DNA of 64,000 nt from Planctomycetota bacterium. GTDB lineage: Bacteria; Planctomycetota; SZUA-567; JAKLDR01. Numbering within the stretch: the first letter of the stretch is position 1; every line of letters starts with the position of its first letter. A program made the position numbers and the translations under genes. Where the stretch lies: NCBI GenBank assembly GCA_022703445.1, contig JAKLDR010000006.1, positions 1-64,000 of the forward strand. The letters run 5' to 3'. This document shows, piece by piece, positions 37,982 through 47,321 of this stretch. The notes below the pieces were generated by a model. The model was not told the origin of the DNA and did not search any database. It saw nothing but the letters and a program-made list of their open reading frames with translations.

Positions 37982-40000
37982 ATGTCCTTCGACCTGATGC
38001 GGCGCCACCGGCGCAAAGTGGAAGTCCCCCTGGCCATCTTCGTGGTGGTCACCTTCGTGCTCTTCTTCGGGATCAGCGGCATCGACAAGGTCCTGGCCGA
38101 GTGGCGCCAGTCCAAGACCGACATGTCCGCATCCGAGACCCAGCTCTTCAAGGACGCCCAGGACTTGATCAGCGCCGGGATGATGGATCCGCCGCCGACC
38201 GACTTCCGCCAGGAGGACCGGGCCAAGCAGGAGAAGATGGAACGCGCCGCCTATGTGGACCAGGCGCGCTACTCTCACCAGACCCCGGCGATCCTGGCCG
38301 AGGAACTGGGACTACGGGTCGGCGCCGCGGACCTCAGCGAGGAGCTGACCAAGCGGATGAAGGACAGGCCCTGGAACCTCGAGCCCATGAAGCCGGACGA
38401 GTCCCCGGCGCAGTACGAGGCCCGTTATCACAAGCTGCTGAGCAACCGGGGCCTCACCGGCCCGCGCTTCACCCGGCTGCTGCGCGAGGACATGGCCATC
38501 GAGAGGCTGCAGCACCTGCTGGCCTCCGCCGGCGCCGCCTCCGAGGCCGAGATGTACGGCGTCTACGCCCAGTCCAGGCAGCGCGTGCGGGTGCAGTACC
38601 TGCAGCGCCGCACGGCCGACTTCGTCAAGACCGTCGAGGAGGTCTCCGCCAAGGAGGCCAAGGAGACCGCCGGCGTCGAGGCGCCCGCCAAGGCCACGGA
38701 GGGCGGCAAGGACTCCAAGCCCGAGCGCAAGGGCGTCTCCGAGGCCGACCTCCGCAAGCAGTACGACGACATGGTCGCCAGGCTCAAGACCCGGGAGCCC
38801 CGCGAGGGGCAGCCCTGGAACAGCCAGCTGGTCGCCGCGTTCCCCGACTATTTCTCGGAGGAGCGCGCCCAGGTCGAGTACCTGGTGGCCACGCGCGATG
38901 GCTTCGTCAAGCGGGTGACCGTGAAGCCCGAGGAGGTCGACAAGCACTACAAGGACAACCCCACCAAGTACTTCGAAGAGGCCAAACCCAAGGACACCAA
39001 GGACGCCAAGGACGGCGAGGCGGCCAAGCCCAAGCGCAGACCGCTGGATGACAAGCTGCGCGAGGAGATTCGCAAGGAACTACTCGAGGAGCGCGCTGCC
39101 GCGGCCGCCGAGGAAGCCCTCAAAGCCGCCGTCAAGGAGTACAACGAGGCCGATCCGGAGAAGCGGCCGGCGCTGCGCGACCTGGCCGCCAAGCACAACC
39201 TCGAGAAGCCCAGGATGTCCATCGAGGCCGGGCGCGAGGAGCTTGAGGAACAGCCGTACTTCAAGGGTGCCTCCGGGCTGCTCTGGCAGGTCTTCAACGA
39301 GAAGACCCGCAACCGGAACCCCGGCGCGCTCTTCGGTCCCGAGGGGACCAAGGCCGACGAGAAGGACGATGCCGAGAACGCCTGGGTGGCCGTGCGGGTG
39401 GCCAAGTTCGAGGCCAGCAGACTGCTGACCTACGAACAGGCCAAGGCCGCCCTCCGCACGCGCGCCGTGCTCGAGAAGGCCGTGGAACTGGCCAAACAGG
39501 CGGCCGCCGACGACCGCAAGCTGCTGCTCGAGGGCAAGCTCGATCCGGCGCTGGTGCGCACCAGCGTCCTGCTCGGCCCGGGCGACGAGACCACCCGGCA
39601 GGCCGCCGCCCTGGCCATCGGCGAGGCCTCCTCCGAGCCCTATGAGTACTGGCAGCTGCTCGGCCCCGATGAAGAGGCGGAGAAGGCGCGCCAGAAGAAG
39701 AAGGACGAGGAGCGCAAGGCCGGCAAGCGGGCCAAGGAGAAGCCGGACGTCGCCGACGACTACGCCCGGGGCTATCGGGTGATCGTCGTGGTCGAGCGGA
39801 CCGTCCCGACCTACGACGAGTTCCGCAAGGACCAGGCCTGGCGGGAGGCGTGGTTCCGGGACATGCCCAGGATGCGTGGGATACCGGAGCAGTACCTTCG
39901 CCAGATGCTGCCGAACTACCCTGGCTACCTGTGGAGAAGCTTCTACCAGCGGACCTGGCTGAACGAGCGCTACAACCGCGCCGTGACCAGTCCGGAGTAG
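37982..40000 (+). CDS. PpiD/SurA-like membrane-anchored folding factor
   Basis: A 672-residue protein with a short basic N-terminus, one membrane span (about 16-33, VPLAIFVVVTFVLFFGISGI) and a large extracytoplasmic part. The layout (anchor, SurA-N-like helical region at about 60-190, long charged helices, C-terminal helices) resembles PpiD-type periplasmic chaperones. I cannot see a clear parvulin active-site block, so isomerase activity is doubtful. A Lys/Glu/Asp-rich segment (about 325-385) is likely coiled coil. A role in envelope protein folding is inferred from architecture only. Confidence 0.6.
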   Translation: MSFDLMRRHRRKVEVPLAIFVVVTFVLFFGISGIDKVLAEWRQSKTDMSASETQLFKDAQDLISAGMMDPPPTDFRQEDRAKQEKMERAAYVDQARYSHQTPAILAEELGLRVGAADLSEELTKRMKDRPWNLEPMKPDESPAQYEARYHKLLSNRGLTGPRFTRLLREDMAIERLQHLLASAGAASEAEMYGVYAQSRQRVRVQYLQRRTADFVKTVEEVSAKEAKETAGVEAPAKATEGGKDSKPERKGVSEADLRKQYDDMVARLKTREPREGQPWNSQLVAAFPDYFSEERAQVEYLVATRDGFVKRVTVKPEEVDKHYKDNPTKYFEEAKPKDTKDAKDGEAAKPKRRPLDDKLREEIRKELLEERAAAAAEEALKAAVKEYNEADPEKRPALRDLAAKHNLEKPRMSIEAGREELEEQPYFKGASGLLWQVFNEKTRNRNPGALFGPEGTKADEKDDAENAWVAVRVAKFEASRLLTYEQAKAALRTRAVLEKAVELAKQAAADDRKLLLEGKLDPALVRTSVLLGPGDETTRQAAALAIGEASSEPYEYWQLLGPDEEAEKARQKKKDEERKAGKRAKEKPDVADDYARGYRVIVVVERTVPTYDEFRKDQAWREAWFRDMPRMRGIPEQYLRQMLPNYPGYLWRSFYQRTWLNERYNRAVTSPE

Positions 40001-40183
40001 CCGCAGGGCCGCTCGCCGGCCGGGTGCTCCCGGCTTCCGGCCTGTCTAGTCAGCCTTCAGGGCGCGTCCAAGCGTCGTTTTTTGGCATTTTCCGCCGATC
40101 CTGAGGGCCTCTGCGGCGAATATACACTATCAGCCGGGGCCGCCGGATGGCCCCGTCAGCTTCCTGGGCGCAGGCGGGACACC

Positions 40184-41464
40184 ATGGGTCTGCTCATCGC
40201 CGTCTCGGACAGTTCCGGGAAGACCTCCTGGCCGGTCGAGTCCGACCGCGAGACGGTCATAGGACGGCTCTCAGCCTGCGCGATCCGGCTCGAGGACAAG
40301 GGCATCAGCCGCAAGCACTGCGCCATCGTGTCGGGCCCCTCCGGCTTCGCCGTACGCGACCTGGGCAGCGTCAACGGCACGTTCATCAACGGGCGGAGGG
40401 TGACCGAGTCGGCCCTGAAGTCCGGCGACCGCCTGCGCGTGGGGTTCACCGAGTTCGAGTTCCGGGCGGAGACCGCGGCGGACGCCGCCGCCACCAGGCT
40501 GCTGGCTGCGCCGGTGGAACTGCTGGCCGGTGCCGACCCCGTGCCGGAACCGGCCCCAGCTCCGGCGGCGGGGCCGGTTCCGGTCAAGCTCCCTCTGCCT
40601 GTGCCTGTTCCGGTGGCCCGGCGGATGCGTGCGCCCGCCCCGGCCCCCGCACCGGCGCGGCTGCCGGCGCCATCCAAGGCGGTGGCGCTGCCCCCGGCCT
40701 CGCGGCTGCCCGCCCTGGCCATGGAGTTCTGCTCGCGCTGTTCCGGGAGCATCGCGCTCACCTCCCGCGGGGAGCGTCGGGCCAGGGTGGTGGACGGCGA
40801 ACTCCTCTGCCACGAGTGCCTGGGCCGCAACAGCACCAATCTGGCCGCGGTCCCCGTGGCCGAGAGGCTGCCCAAGACCGCCGTCGGCGCCGGCGGGGAG
40901 GCCGAAACCGGCACTCCGGCGCGTGGCGCCGGCGCAGGGAGGAACGGGCACGCCCGGCCGGCGCGGGGCCGCGCCGCGCTCGCCCGATCCGCCGTCCGAA
41001 ACCAGGCTTGGGCCTGGCTGCAGCTGGGCCTGTCGCTCACCGTACTGGGCGTCTGCCTCACGATGCTGCCGGCTGCGTGGCTGAACTTCCAGAGGCTGCT
41101 TGGCGCCGGGCGGGTGGCGGTGATGGCCATCCCCCTCGAGGAGGTCGGGCGGGATCCGCTGGGCGTAAGTCTGGATGCCAGGTTCCGGCCGGAGGGCGGC
41201 GAGGAAGTGTCGGCGCGCCTCTCCGCCGGGCCCATCGCCCGGCTCCAGTACGATGACGACGTCCGACGCGCCAAAGCCGCCGGCGGAGTCGCCAGGTTCG
41301 ACGTGGCCTACGATACCACACACCCCGCCCGCGTGGCGCTGGCCGACCGGCTCTTCGGCCTGCCGGCCCTGACCGTGGCGCTGCTCATGGTCTTCTGGGC
41401 TGCGCGCGAAGCCTTGGTGATTGCCAGGATGTACCGCCGGCCGGCGGTGGCGGGGGCTAAATAG
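40184..41464 (+). CDS. FHA-domain membrane protein with a Cys4 zinc-ribbon-like motif
   Basis: A 426-residue protein. Residues 1-95 are an FHA domain with GRLSACAIRLEDKGISRKHC and DLGSVNGTFINGRRV, including the Arg, Ser, Asn and Gly that read phosphothreonine. A Pro/Ala/Val-rich linker leads to a Cys4 motif (CSRC near 182, CHEC near 209). Two membrane spans (about 275-300 and 388-408) flank a beta-rich region reminiscent of DUF3592. The FHA domain should sit in the cytoplasm and bind a partner phosphorylated by a Ser/Thr kinase; no kinase gene is in the window. The ATG at 40184 starts the FHA core; the frame upstream is non-conserved. Confidence 0.8.
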   Translation: MGLLIAVSDSSGKTSWPVESDRETVIGRLSACAIRLEDKGISRKHCAIVSGPSGFAVRDLGSVNGTFINGRRVTESALKSGDRLRVGFTEFEFRAETAADAAATRLLAAPVELLAGADPVPEPAPAPAAGPVPVKLPLPVPVPVARRMRAPAPAPAPARLPAPSKAVALPPASRLPALAMEFCSRCSGSIALTSRGERRARVVDGELLCHECLGRNSTNLAAVPVAERLPKTAVGAGGEAETGTPARGAGAGRNGHARPARGRAALARSAVRNQAWAWLQLGLSLTVLGVCLTMLPAAWLNFQRLLGAGRVAVMAIPLEEVGRDPLGVSLDARFRPEGGEEVSARLSAGPIARLQYDDDVRRAKAAGGVARFDVAYDTTHPARVALADRLFGLPALTVALLMVFWAAREALVIARMYRRPAVAGAK

Positions 41465-41587
41465 CGCAGCCCTGCAGTTTCTCTCGCCGCTTGGGAGAGA
41501 GAAGATGTCAGGAGCTTCGGCCCTGAGCGCCCACTCGCCCCCGCCCTCTCCCTCAGGGACGCAAGGGGTATGAGCGAATGGAAATCC

Positions 41588-42484
41588 CTACGCCCCTGAC
41601 GCCGCTATGACGTTGGGGATCTCCTTGTCCCAGCCCAGCGGCATGATGTGCGCGCCCTGGCACATGCCCTTCATGTCGCGGATCAGTTCGCCGGCGATCT
41701 GGACGCTGACCTTCTTGACTTCCTTCTTGTCGGCGTCGGCCAGGCGCTTGACGATGTCCTTGGGCACGACCACGCCGGGGACGTTGGCGTTCATGTACTT
41801 GGCCATGCCGGCGTTCTTGAGCAACACGATGCCGACCAGCACCGGCACCTTGATGTGCTGGATGCTCTTCATGAACTTCTCGAAGGCCTTCGGGTCGTAG
41901 ACCGCCTGGGTCTGGACGAACTCGGCACCGGCGGCGACCTTCTTCTCGAGCTTGATGATCTGGGGCTCGACCTCCTCGGCGCAGGGCGTGACCACGCAGC
42001 CCTTGAAGAACCTGGGCGTGCCGTCGAGCGCGTTGGGTTCGCCCTTCATGGTCCTGCCCAGGTCCGTGCCGCTCTCGAGCTTCCGCATGGCCTGCAAGAG
42101 ACCCACCGAGTCGAGGTCGTAGACCGGCTTCGCCTCCTTGTGGTCGCCCATGGTGGTGTGGTCGCCGGTCAGGGCCAGGACGTTCTCGATGCCCAGCGCC
42201 GCGGCGCCCAGCAGATCGCTCTGCAGCGCCAGGCGGTTGCGGTCGCGCGTGACCATCTGGAGCACCGGCTCGACGCCGTGCTCGACCAGCATCCGGCAGG
42301 CCGCCAGCGAGGACATGCGCATCACCGCGGTCTGGATGTCGGTGACGTTGACTGCGGCGCAGCAGTCCTTGAGGTAGTGGACGGCCTCCTCGATCACCGG
42401 CCCGACGTTGGTGCCCTTGGGCGGGCCGATCTCGCCGGTGAAGGTGAACTTGCCGGAGGCCAGGGCGTCGCGGAACTTGCTCAT
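41588..42484 (-). CDS. metF: methylenetetrahydrofolate reductase
   Basis: A 298-residue flavoprotein TIM barrel that reduces 5,10-methylene-THF to 5-methyl-THF. Motifs: FTFTGEIGPPKGTNVGPVIE near residue 14, VNVTDIQTAVMRMSSL, VLALTGDHTTMGDHKEAKPV near residue 103 and FVQTQAVYD near 188. The sequence is of the type found with MetV in acetogens and related anaerobes. It follows metV by 13 bp and ends the operon fhs / FAD-FeS protein / metV / metF, so it serves the methyl branch of the Wood-Ljungdahl pathway or its reverse. No folD or acs genes are in the window. Confidence 0.95.
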   Translation of the reverse strand: MSKFRDALASGKFTFTGEIGPPKGTNVGPVIEEAVHYLKDCCAAVNVTDIQTAVMRMSSLAACRMLVEHGVEPVLQMVTRDRNRLALQSDLLGAAALGIENVLALTGDHTTMGDHKEAKPVYDLDSVGLLQAMRKLESGTDLGRTMKGEPNALDGTPRFFKGCVVTPCAEEVEPQIIKLEKKVAAGAEFVQTQAVYDPKAFEKFMKSIQHIKVPVLVGIVLLKNAGMAKYMNANVPGVVVPKDIVKRLADADKKEVKKVSVQIAGELIRDMKGMCQGAHIMPLGWDKEIPNVIAASGA

Positions 42485-42497
42485 GGTCGGTTCCTTG

Positions 42498-43202
42498 TCA
42501 GCTCTTGGGGGCCGCGGGGGCGCTCGCCGGGACCGTGTCGGTCAGCTCGGGGTGGACCAGGGTGCGGCGGATGCCGCTGGAGGACTTGCCCCAGTCGAGC
42601 GGCTCGCGCTCGGCGCGCAGGAACGAGAGGTCGCCGCGGGCCTTGAGGCGCTTGTAGATCAGGTACCAGGCGCAGTCGATCTCCTTGGAGACCTCGCACT
42701 TGCCCTTATTGGTGCCGCCGCAGGCGCCGTTGACCAGGGACTTCGCGCAGCGGGCCACCGGACAGACGCCGGCGGTCTCGGCCAGGACGCACTGTCCGCA
42801 GCCGCGGCAGTTCTCGGTCCAGGTGCCGGGCCCGGTGTGCGCGCCCATGAAGGTGGTGTTGAGCGCAGGGTACACCGGCTTGGCCTCGAAGACCTCGGCC
42901 AGGAGCTGGACACCCACGCCGCAGGCCAACGATATGACCGCGTCCGCCGGGCCGATGTCGGCGCGGAGCGGCTCCAGGAACTCCCGGTCGCACTGCCGGG
43001 TCGGGGTCTTGACCGTCACCTCCACCGCGCGCCCCTGACCCTTGGCGGCCAGCCGCAGCTGCGCGGCGAGGTGTTCGGCCTGGCGGTCGCCGCCGCTGGC
43101 GCAGACCGTGACGCAGCCGCCGCAGCCCAGGACCAGGATCCTGCCGCAGCCGGCGACGTGCTTGAGGATTTCCTCGAGGGGCTTGCGATCCGCAACTATC
43201 AT
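42498..43202 (-). CDS. metV: MetV-type methylenetetrahydrofolate reductase partner (MTHFR C-terminal domain)
   Basis: A 234-residue protein with an N-terminal CGGCVTVC (residues about 27-34). A Cys-rich C-terminal block includes CRGCGQCVLAETAGVCPVA, CAKSLVNGACGG and CEVSKEIDCAWYLIYKRL. This is the MTHFR_C domain that in acetogens binds FeS clusters and forms a complex with MetF. It accepts electrons from upstream carriers and passes them to the MetF flavin. It sits 13 bp from its neighbours on both sides, which points to equimolar expression and a physical complex. Confidence 0.92.
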   Translation of the reverse strand: MIVADRKPLEEILKHVAGCGRILVLGCGGCVTVCASGGDRQAEHLAAQLRLAAKGQGRAVEVTVKTPTRQCDREFLEPLRADIGPADAVISLACGVGVQLLAEVFEAKPVYPALNTTFMGAHTGPGTWTENCRGCGQCVLAETAGVCPVARCAKSLVNGACGGTNKGKCEVSKEIDCAWYLIYKRLKARGDLSFLRAEREPLDWGKSSSGIRRTLVHPELTDTVPASAPAAPKS

Positions 43203-43215
43203 GAAGGCTTCTCCT

Positions 43216-45312
43216 TTACCCGTGCTTGTGGGTCTGGCGCGCGGCGCGCTCGGCCACCTGGGCGACGGCCTTGGAGGCCGCCGCCGGGTCGCCGGCTCCG
43301 CCCACCGCGAGGCTCAGGCGCGCCCCGTCGATGCCCGCCTCGACCAGCAGCTGCCGGGCGAGGTCCACGCGCCGGCGGAGGCGCTGGTCGACGGTGGGAT
43401 AGCGGCAGGCGCCGCTGGTGCACTCGAGGATGGCCACCCCGTCGGCCCCGGCCTCGAAGGCCGCGAGGATGTCCGCGGCGCTCAGGCGGCTCATGCTCGG
43501 CAGGTAGATCTCCTTGGCGACCGCCGCGGGCCGCGCCGCCTCGGAGCCGCCCCAGCGCGTCGCCGGAGCGTGGTGTCCGCAGGAGAAGACCACTATCCGC
43601 AGGCGGTCCGGCCGGAGAACGGCCAGCGCCGCGCCGACCTCCTTCTGCACGGCGTCCGGGCCGTAGCTGGCCATGACGATGGCGTTGGCCGGGCACTCCG
43701 AGGCGCAGATGCCGCAGCCCTGGCAGAGCGCGGAGCTGATATCGGCGATCTCCTTGACCTCGGGGATCTCGAAGGGGCAGACCCGTCGGCAGGTCAGGCA
43801 GGCCGCGCACTTGTCGGTCAGGACGAAGGGCCCGGAGGCGCAGCTCATGCACCGGCGGGCCTCCTGCATGGCCGCGGCCTCGTCGAGCCCCAGCTCGAAC
43901 TCGGCGAAGTTTCTCCTGCGCTCGGCGGCTCCAACTGTCGGCATGGCCGCGCGGGTCGCCTTGAGCAGGCGGTTCACGGTGGCCGGGGCGATCTTCTCGA
44001 CCTTGGGCGGCAGGCTCTCGGCCAGGTTGATGGGCGCGCCGGTGAGGAACTGGTGGACGGCCCTGGCCGCGCGGTGGCCGCTGGCCACCGCCTCGACCGC
44101 CGAGCCGGGGCCGGTGACCACCTCGCCGCAGGCGAAGACGTCCTGGGCGCTGGTGCGCGCGGTGTTCCGGTCGAAGACCAGCCGGCCGCGCTCGTCGACC
44201 TTGACGTCGGTGCCCCTGGCCAGCGACAAGTCCGACTCCTGCCCGATGGCGAAGATCACGACGTCGCAGTCGAGGGTGGTCAGCTTGCTTTCGTCGTACT
44301 TGGGGCTGAAACGGCCCTGCTCGTCGAAGACCGCCGTGACCGCCTTGAACTCGATCCCGGCAACGCGGCCGTCCCTGACGACGATGCGCTTCGGTCCCAG
44401 GCGGTGGAGCGTGGCGACCTCTTCCTCGGCGGCCTCGTGGCGCTCCCAGGCCCAGGCGGGCTGCTCCTTCTCGTTCTCGAGGCAGGCCATCTGGACGCGC
44501 ACGGCCCCCAGGCGAATGGCGGTGCGGGCCACGTCCACGGCCACGTTGCCGCCGCCGACCACCACCACCGACTTGCCGGCGAAGCGCGGGCCCGACGAGT
44601 CGGCCGAGGCCAGGAACGGCAGGGCCAGCTCCACGCCCTGGGCGTCGGCGCCGGGGATGGGCAGGCCCCGGCTCCTGGAGAGCCCCACGGCGATGACCAC
44701 CGCCTTGAAGCCCTGGGAGCGCAGAGCGTCGATGGTCAGCGCGCCGCCCACCTCGACGCCCAGCTTGAGTTCAACGCCCTGGGCGAGGATCGCGTCGACG
44801 TCGGCCTGGAGCACCTTGCGGGGCAGCCGGTAGGCCGGCACCGCCGAATAGAGGAGCCCGCCGCCGGCCGCGGAGCGGTCGAACACGGTGGGCCGGTAGC
44901 CGAGCTTGGCCAGGTCCAGCGCCGCGGTCAGTCCCGAGGGGCCGGCCCCGACCACCGCGACCGGCGCACGATCCTGGACGGGTTTCCTGAACTTCTGGCC
45001 CTCGGGGTAGTCGCGCTCGGTCACGAAGCGCTTCAGGTCGCGGATGGCCGCGGGCTGGTCGACGTCGTTGCGGCGGCAGTCCTGTTCGCAGGGGTGGTGG
45101 CAGATCCGTCCGCAGGCGCCCGGGAAGGGCAGCACCTCGCGGATGACGTCGAGGGCCTCGCGGAACTTCCCGCGGCCGATGAGGTCGAGATACGCCCGGA
45201 CGTCGGCGTGCACCGGGCAGGCCGAGCGGCACGGCGCCCACTCGGCCTCGATCAGCGCGCCCGAGCCGGCGAGCCTCGCGTACTCGGCGGAAGTCAGCTG
45301 TCTGCCTGGCAT
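43216..45312 (-). CDS. FAD/NAD(P) oxidoreductase fused to ferredoxin and MvhD-like domains
   Basis: A 698-residue fusion. Residues about 25-110 are the GltD/NfnB-type FeS N-terminus (CRSACPVHADVRAYLDL, CGRICHHPCEQDCRRNDVDQ). About 115-420 is the two-dinucleotide-fold flavoprotein (VAVVGAGPSGLTAALDLAK, VVVVGGGNVAVDVARTA). About 500-570 holds 2x[4Fe-4S] ferredoxin motifs (CAACLTCRRVCP, CQGCGICASECP). The last 120 residues match the MvhD/FlpD domain (IVVFSCGHHAPA, ILECTSGACRYP). In acetogens MetFV can associate with HdrABC-MvhD; here one chain could carry NAD(P)H electrons to MetFV (inference). An NAD(P)H-only or a bifurcating mechanism cannot be decided. Confidence 0.88.
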   Translation of the reverse strand: MPGRQLTSAEYARLAGSGALIEAEWAPCRSACPVHADVRAYLDLIGRGKFREALDVIREVLPFPGACGRICHHPCEQDCRRNDVDQPAAIRDLKRFVTERDYPEGQKFRKPVQDRAPVAVVGAGPSGLTAALDLAKLGYRPTVFDRSAAGGGLLYSAVPAYRLPRKVLQADVDAILAQGVELKLGVEVGGALTIDALRSQGFKAVVIAVGLSRSRGLPIPGADAQGVELALPFLASADSSGPRFAGKSVVVVGGGNVAVDVARTAIRLGAVRVQMACLENEKEQPAWAWERHEAAEEEVATLHRLGPKRIVVRDGRVAGIEFKAVTAVFDEQGRFSPKYDESKLTTLDCDVVIFAIGQESDLSLARGTDVKVDERGRLVFDRNTARTSAQDVFACGEVVTGPGSAVEAVASGHRAARAVHQFLTGAPINLAESLPPKVEKIAPATVNRLLKATRAAMPTVGAAERRRNFAEFELGLDEAAAMQEARRCMSCASGPFVLTDKCAACLTCRRVCPFEIPEVKEIADISSALCQGCGICASECPANAIVMASYGPDAVQKEVGAALAVLRPDRLRIVVFSCGHHAPATRWGGSEAARPAAVAKEIYLPSMSRLSAADILAAFEAGADGVAILECTSGACRYPTVDQRLRRRVDLARQLLVEAGIDGARLSLAVGGAGDPAAASKAVAQVAERAARQTHKHG

Positions 45313-45388
45313 CTGGTCTCTCTCTCTGTGTCCGCCGGTCCGCGGCGCTCAGGCCGCGGACCGGCGGGGATCCGGCGCTTTTCTGGAC

Positions 45389-47083
45389 TTAGAAGAGGCC
45401 GACCACGTTGCCCTGGTCGTCGATGTCCACGTCCACCGCGGCCGGACGGCTGGGCAGGCCCGGCATGGTGGTGAAGGTGCCCAGCAGCGGGAAGAGGAAG
45501 CCCGCGCCCGCCGAGGGCCGGATGTCGGTGACGTTGACGGTGAAGCCGCTGGGCCGGCCCTTGACCGCCCCGTCCTGGCTGAGGGACAGGTGGGTCTTGG
45601 CCATGCAGATGGGCAGCTTGCCCAGGCCCCACTTGGTGAAGGTCTTGATCTTCTTCTCGACCTCCGGCGTGAAGGTGACCTTGCCGGCGCCGTAGACCTT
45701 CTTGGCGATGGTCTCGATCTTCTCGGTGATGGGGGCCTCGTCCTTGTAGAGCAGCTTGAACTCGGACTTCTTGTCGCAGGCCTTGACCACCGCCTCGGCC
45801 AGTTCCTTGCCGCCGGGTCCGCCCTTGAGCCAGACCTGCGAGCAGAAGGCGCCCTCGGCGCCGGCGGCCACGGCGCGCTTGCGGATGAAGTCGATCTCCT
45901 CGTCGGTGTCGGTGTCGAAACGGTTGACCGCCACAATGGCCGGCACGCCGAAGAGCCCGACGTTCTCGATGTGCTTCTCGAGGTTGCAGACGCCCTTCTC
46001 GAGCAACTCCAGGTTCTTGGTCTTGTAGGCCTCGGGGATGGGCTTGCCGGGCACCACCTTGGGGCCGCCGCCGTGCATCTTGAGGGCCCGGACCGTGGCC
46101 ACGATGACCACGCAGTTGGGCGCCAGGCCCGAGGCCCGGCACTTGATGTTCATGAACTTTTCCATGCCGCAGTCGGCGCCGAAGCCGCTCTCGGTGACCA
46201 CGTAGTCGGCGAGCTTCAGGGCAATGCGGTCGGCGATAATCGAGTTATTACCCTGGGCGATATTCGCGAACGGCCCGGCGTGGACGAACACCGGGGTGTG
46301 TTCCAGGGTCTGCATCAGGGTGGGCTTGACCGCGTCGCGCATCAGCACGGCCATCGAGCCGGCGGCGCGCAGGTCCTCGGCGGTCACCGGCTTGCCGTCC
46401 TCGTTCTCGGCGACGATGATCCGCCCCAGGCGCTTCCTCAGGTCCTTGAGGTTCTCGCAGAGCGCCAGGATCGCCATGCACTCGCTGGCCACGGAGATGT
46501 CGAAGCCGGTCTGGCGCATGGTGCGGCCCTCGCCGCCCACGCCGCTGATGATGTTGAAGATGCCCCACTTGTCGGAGAGGTCGATCACCCGGCGCCAGGA
46601 GATGGTGTCGGGCTTGATGCGGAGTTCGTTGCCGTGCTTGAGGTGGGCGTCGATCATGGCGGCGAGCAGGTTGTTGGCCATGCTCACGGCGTGGACGTCG
46701 CCGGTCAGGTGGAGGTTGAAGTCCTCCATGGGGATGACCTGGCTGTAGCCGCCGCCAGCCGCGCCGCCCTTGATGCCGAAGACCGGCCCGAGGGAGGGCT
46801 GGCGGATGCAGGTGCAGACCTTCTTGCCGATGTGCCCCAGCGACTGGGACAGGCCGATGGTCGTGACCGTCTTGCCCTCGCCCAGCGGCGTGGGGTTGAT
46901 GGCGGTGACGTCGATGTACTTGCCGTTGGGGCGGCCCTTGAGCCGGTCCAGGATCTTGAGGTCCACCTTGGCCTTGAAGTTGCCGTAGAGCTCGAGCTCC
47001 TCCTCGAGCACGCCGGCCTTCTCGGCGATCTGGCGGATGGGCAGCATCTTGGCCTTCTGGGCAATTTCCAGGTCGGAGAGCAT
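45389..47083 (-). CDS. fhs: formate--tetrahydrofolate ligase
   Basis: A 564-residue enzyme that joins formate to THF with ATP, forming 10-formyl-THF. The P-loop is in TPLGEGKTVTTIGLSQSLG near residue 67, and GGAAGGGYSQVIPMEDFNLH near 105 and VNRFDTDTDEE near 375 are typical of the family. Length fits bacterial Fhs (about 556-560). The ATG at 47083 is chosen; the frame upstream is low-complexity and lacks family sequence. It is the first gene of the four-gene operon ending in metF, 76 bp before the FAD-FeS fusion. The enzyme works in either direction, so both acetogenesis and formate release are possible. Confidence 0.96.
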   Translation of the reverse strand: MLSDLEIAQKAKMLPIRQIAEKAGVLEEELELYGNFKAKVDLKILDRLKGRPNGKYIDVTAINPTPLGEGKTVTTIGLSQSLGHIGKKVCTCIRQPSLGPVFGIKGGAAGGGYSQVIPMEDFNLHLTGDVHAVSMANNLLAAMIDAHLKHGNELRIKPDTISWRRVIDLSDKWGIFNIISGVGGEGRTMRQTGFDISVASECMAILALCENLKDLRKRLGRIIVAENEDGKPVTAEDLRAAGSMAVLMRDAVKPTLMQTLEHTPVFVHAGPFANIAQGNNSIIADRIALKLADYVVTESGFGADCGMEKFMNIKCRASGLAPNCVVIVATVRALKMHGGGPKVVPGKPIPEAYKTKNLELLEKGVCNLEKHIENVGLFGVPAIVAVNRFDTDTDEEIDFIRKRAVAAGAEGAFCSQVWLKGGPGGKELAEAVVKACDKKSEFKLLYKDEAPITEKIETIAKKVYGAGKVTFTPEVEKKIKTFTKWGLGKLPICMAKTHLSLSQDGAVKGRPSGFTVNVTDIRPSAGAGFLFPLLGTFTTMPGLPSRPAAVDVDIDDQGNVVGLF

Positions 47084-47321
47084 GGGCGCACACCCCTTAA
47101 ATGTGGCGGCGAATCTATCACCGTCCCGCCCCGGCCTCCCATTGGCCCAGGGGAGGGGCACCGCGGTCCGAGCCGCGCCGCCACCCGGCGCCGGACCCTT
47201 TCGGCTCGGGATGAAGGATAGCCCGTCCGGGGCTTTCTGCAAGTACACGGTCTAGGGCTTCGGACAATGGGCTTCGGCCCCGCTGGCTGTTCGCCAGCCC
47301 GAGGCCCCAAAGCCAGGCTCC

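Noticed and set aside
41479..41503. TTCTCTC / GAGAGAA hairpin after the FHA gene as terminator
   Set aside because: The 7-bp stem with 11-nt loop is weak and no T-run follows.
47084..47248. 55-residue N-terminal extension of Fhs
   Set aside because: Low-complexity sequence absent from the family; the ATG at 47083 matches the normal Fhs length.
47262..47310. Hairpin (GCTGGC / GCCAGC with longer imperfect flanks) downstream of the GspE-type gene as a terminator
   Set aside because: The stem is imperfect outside the core and no T-tract follows on the minus strand. It may end the transcript but cannot be supported.
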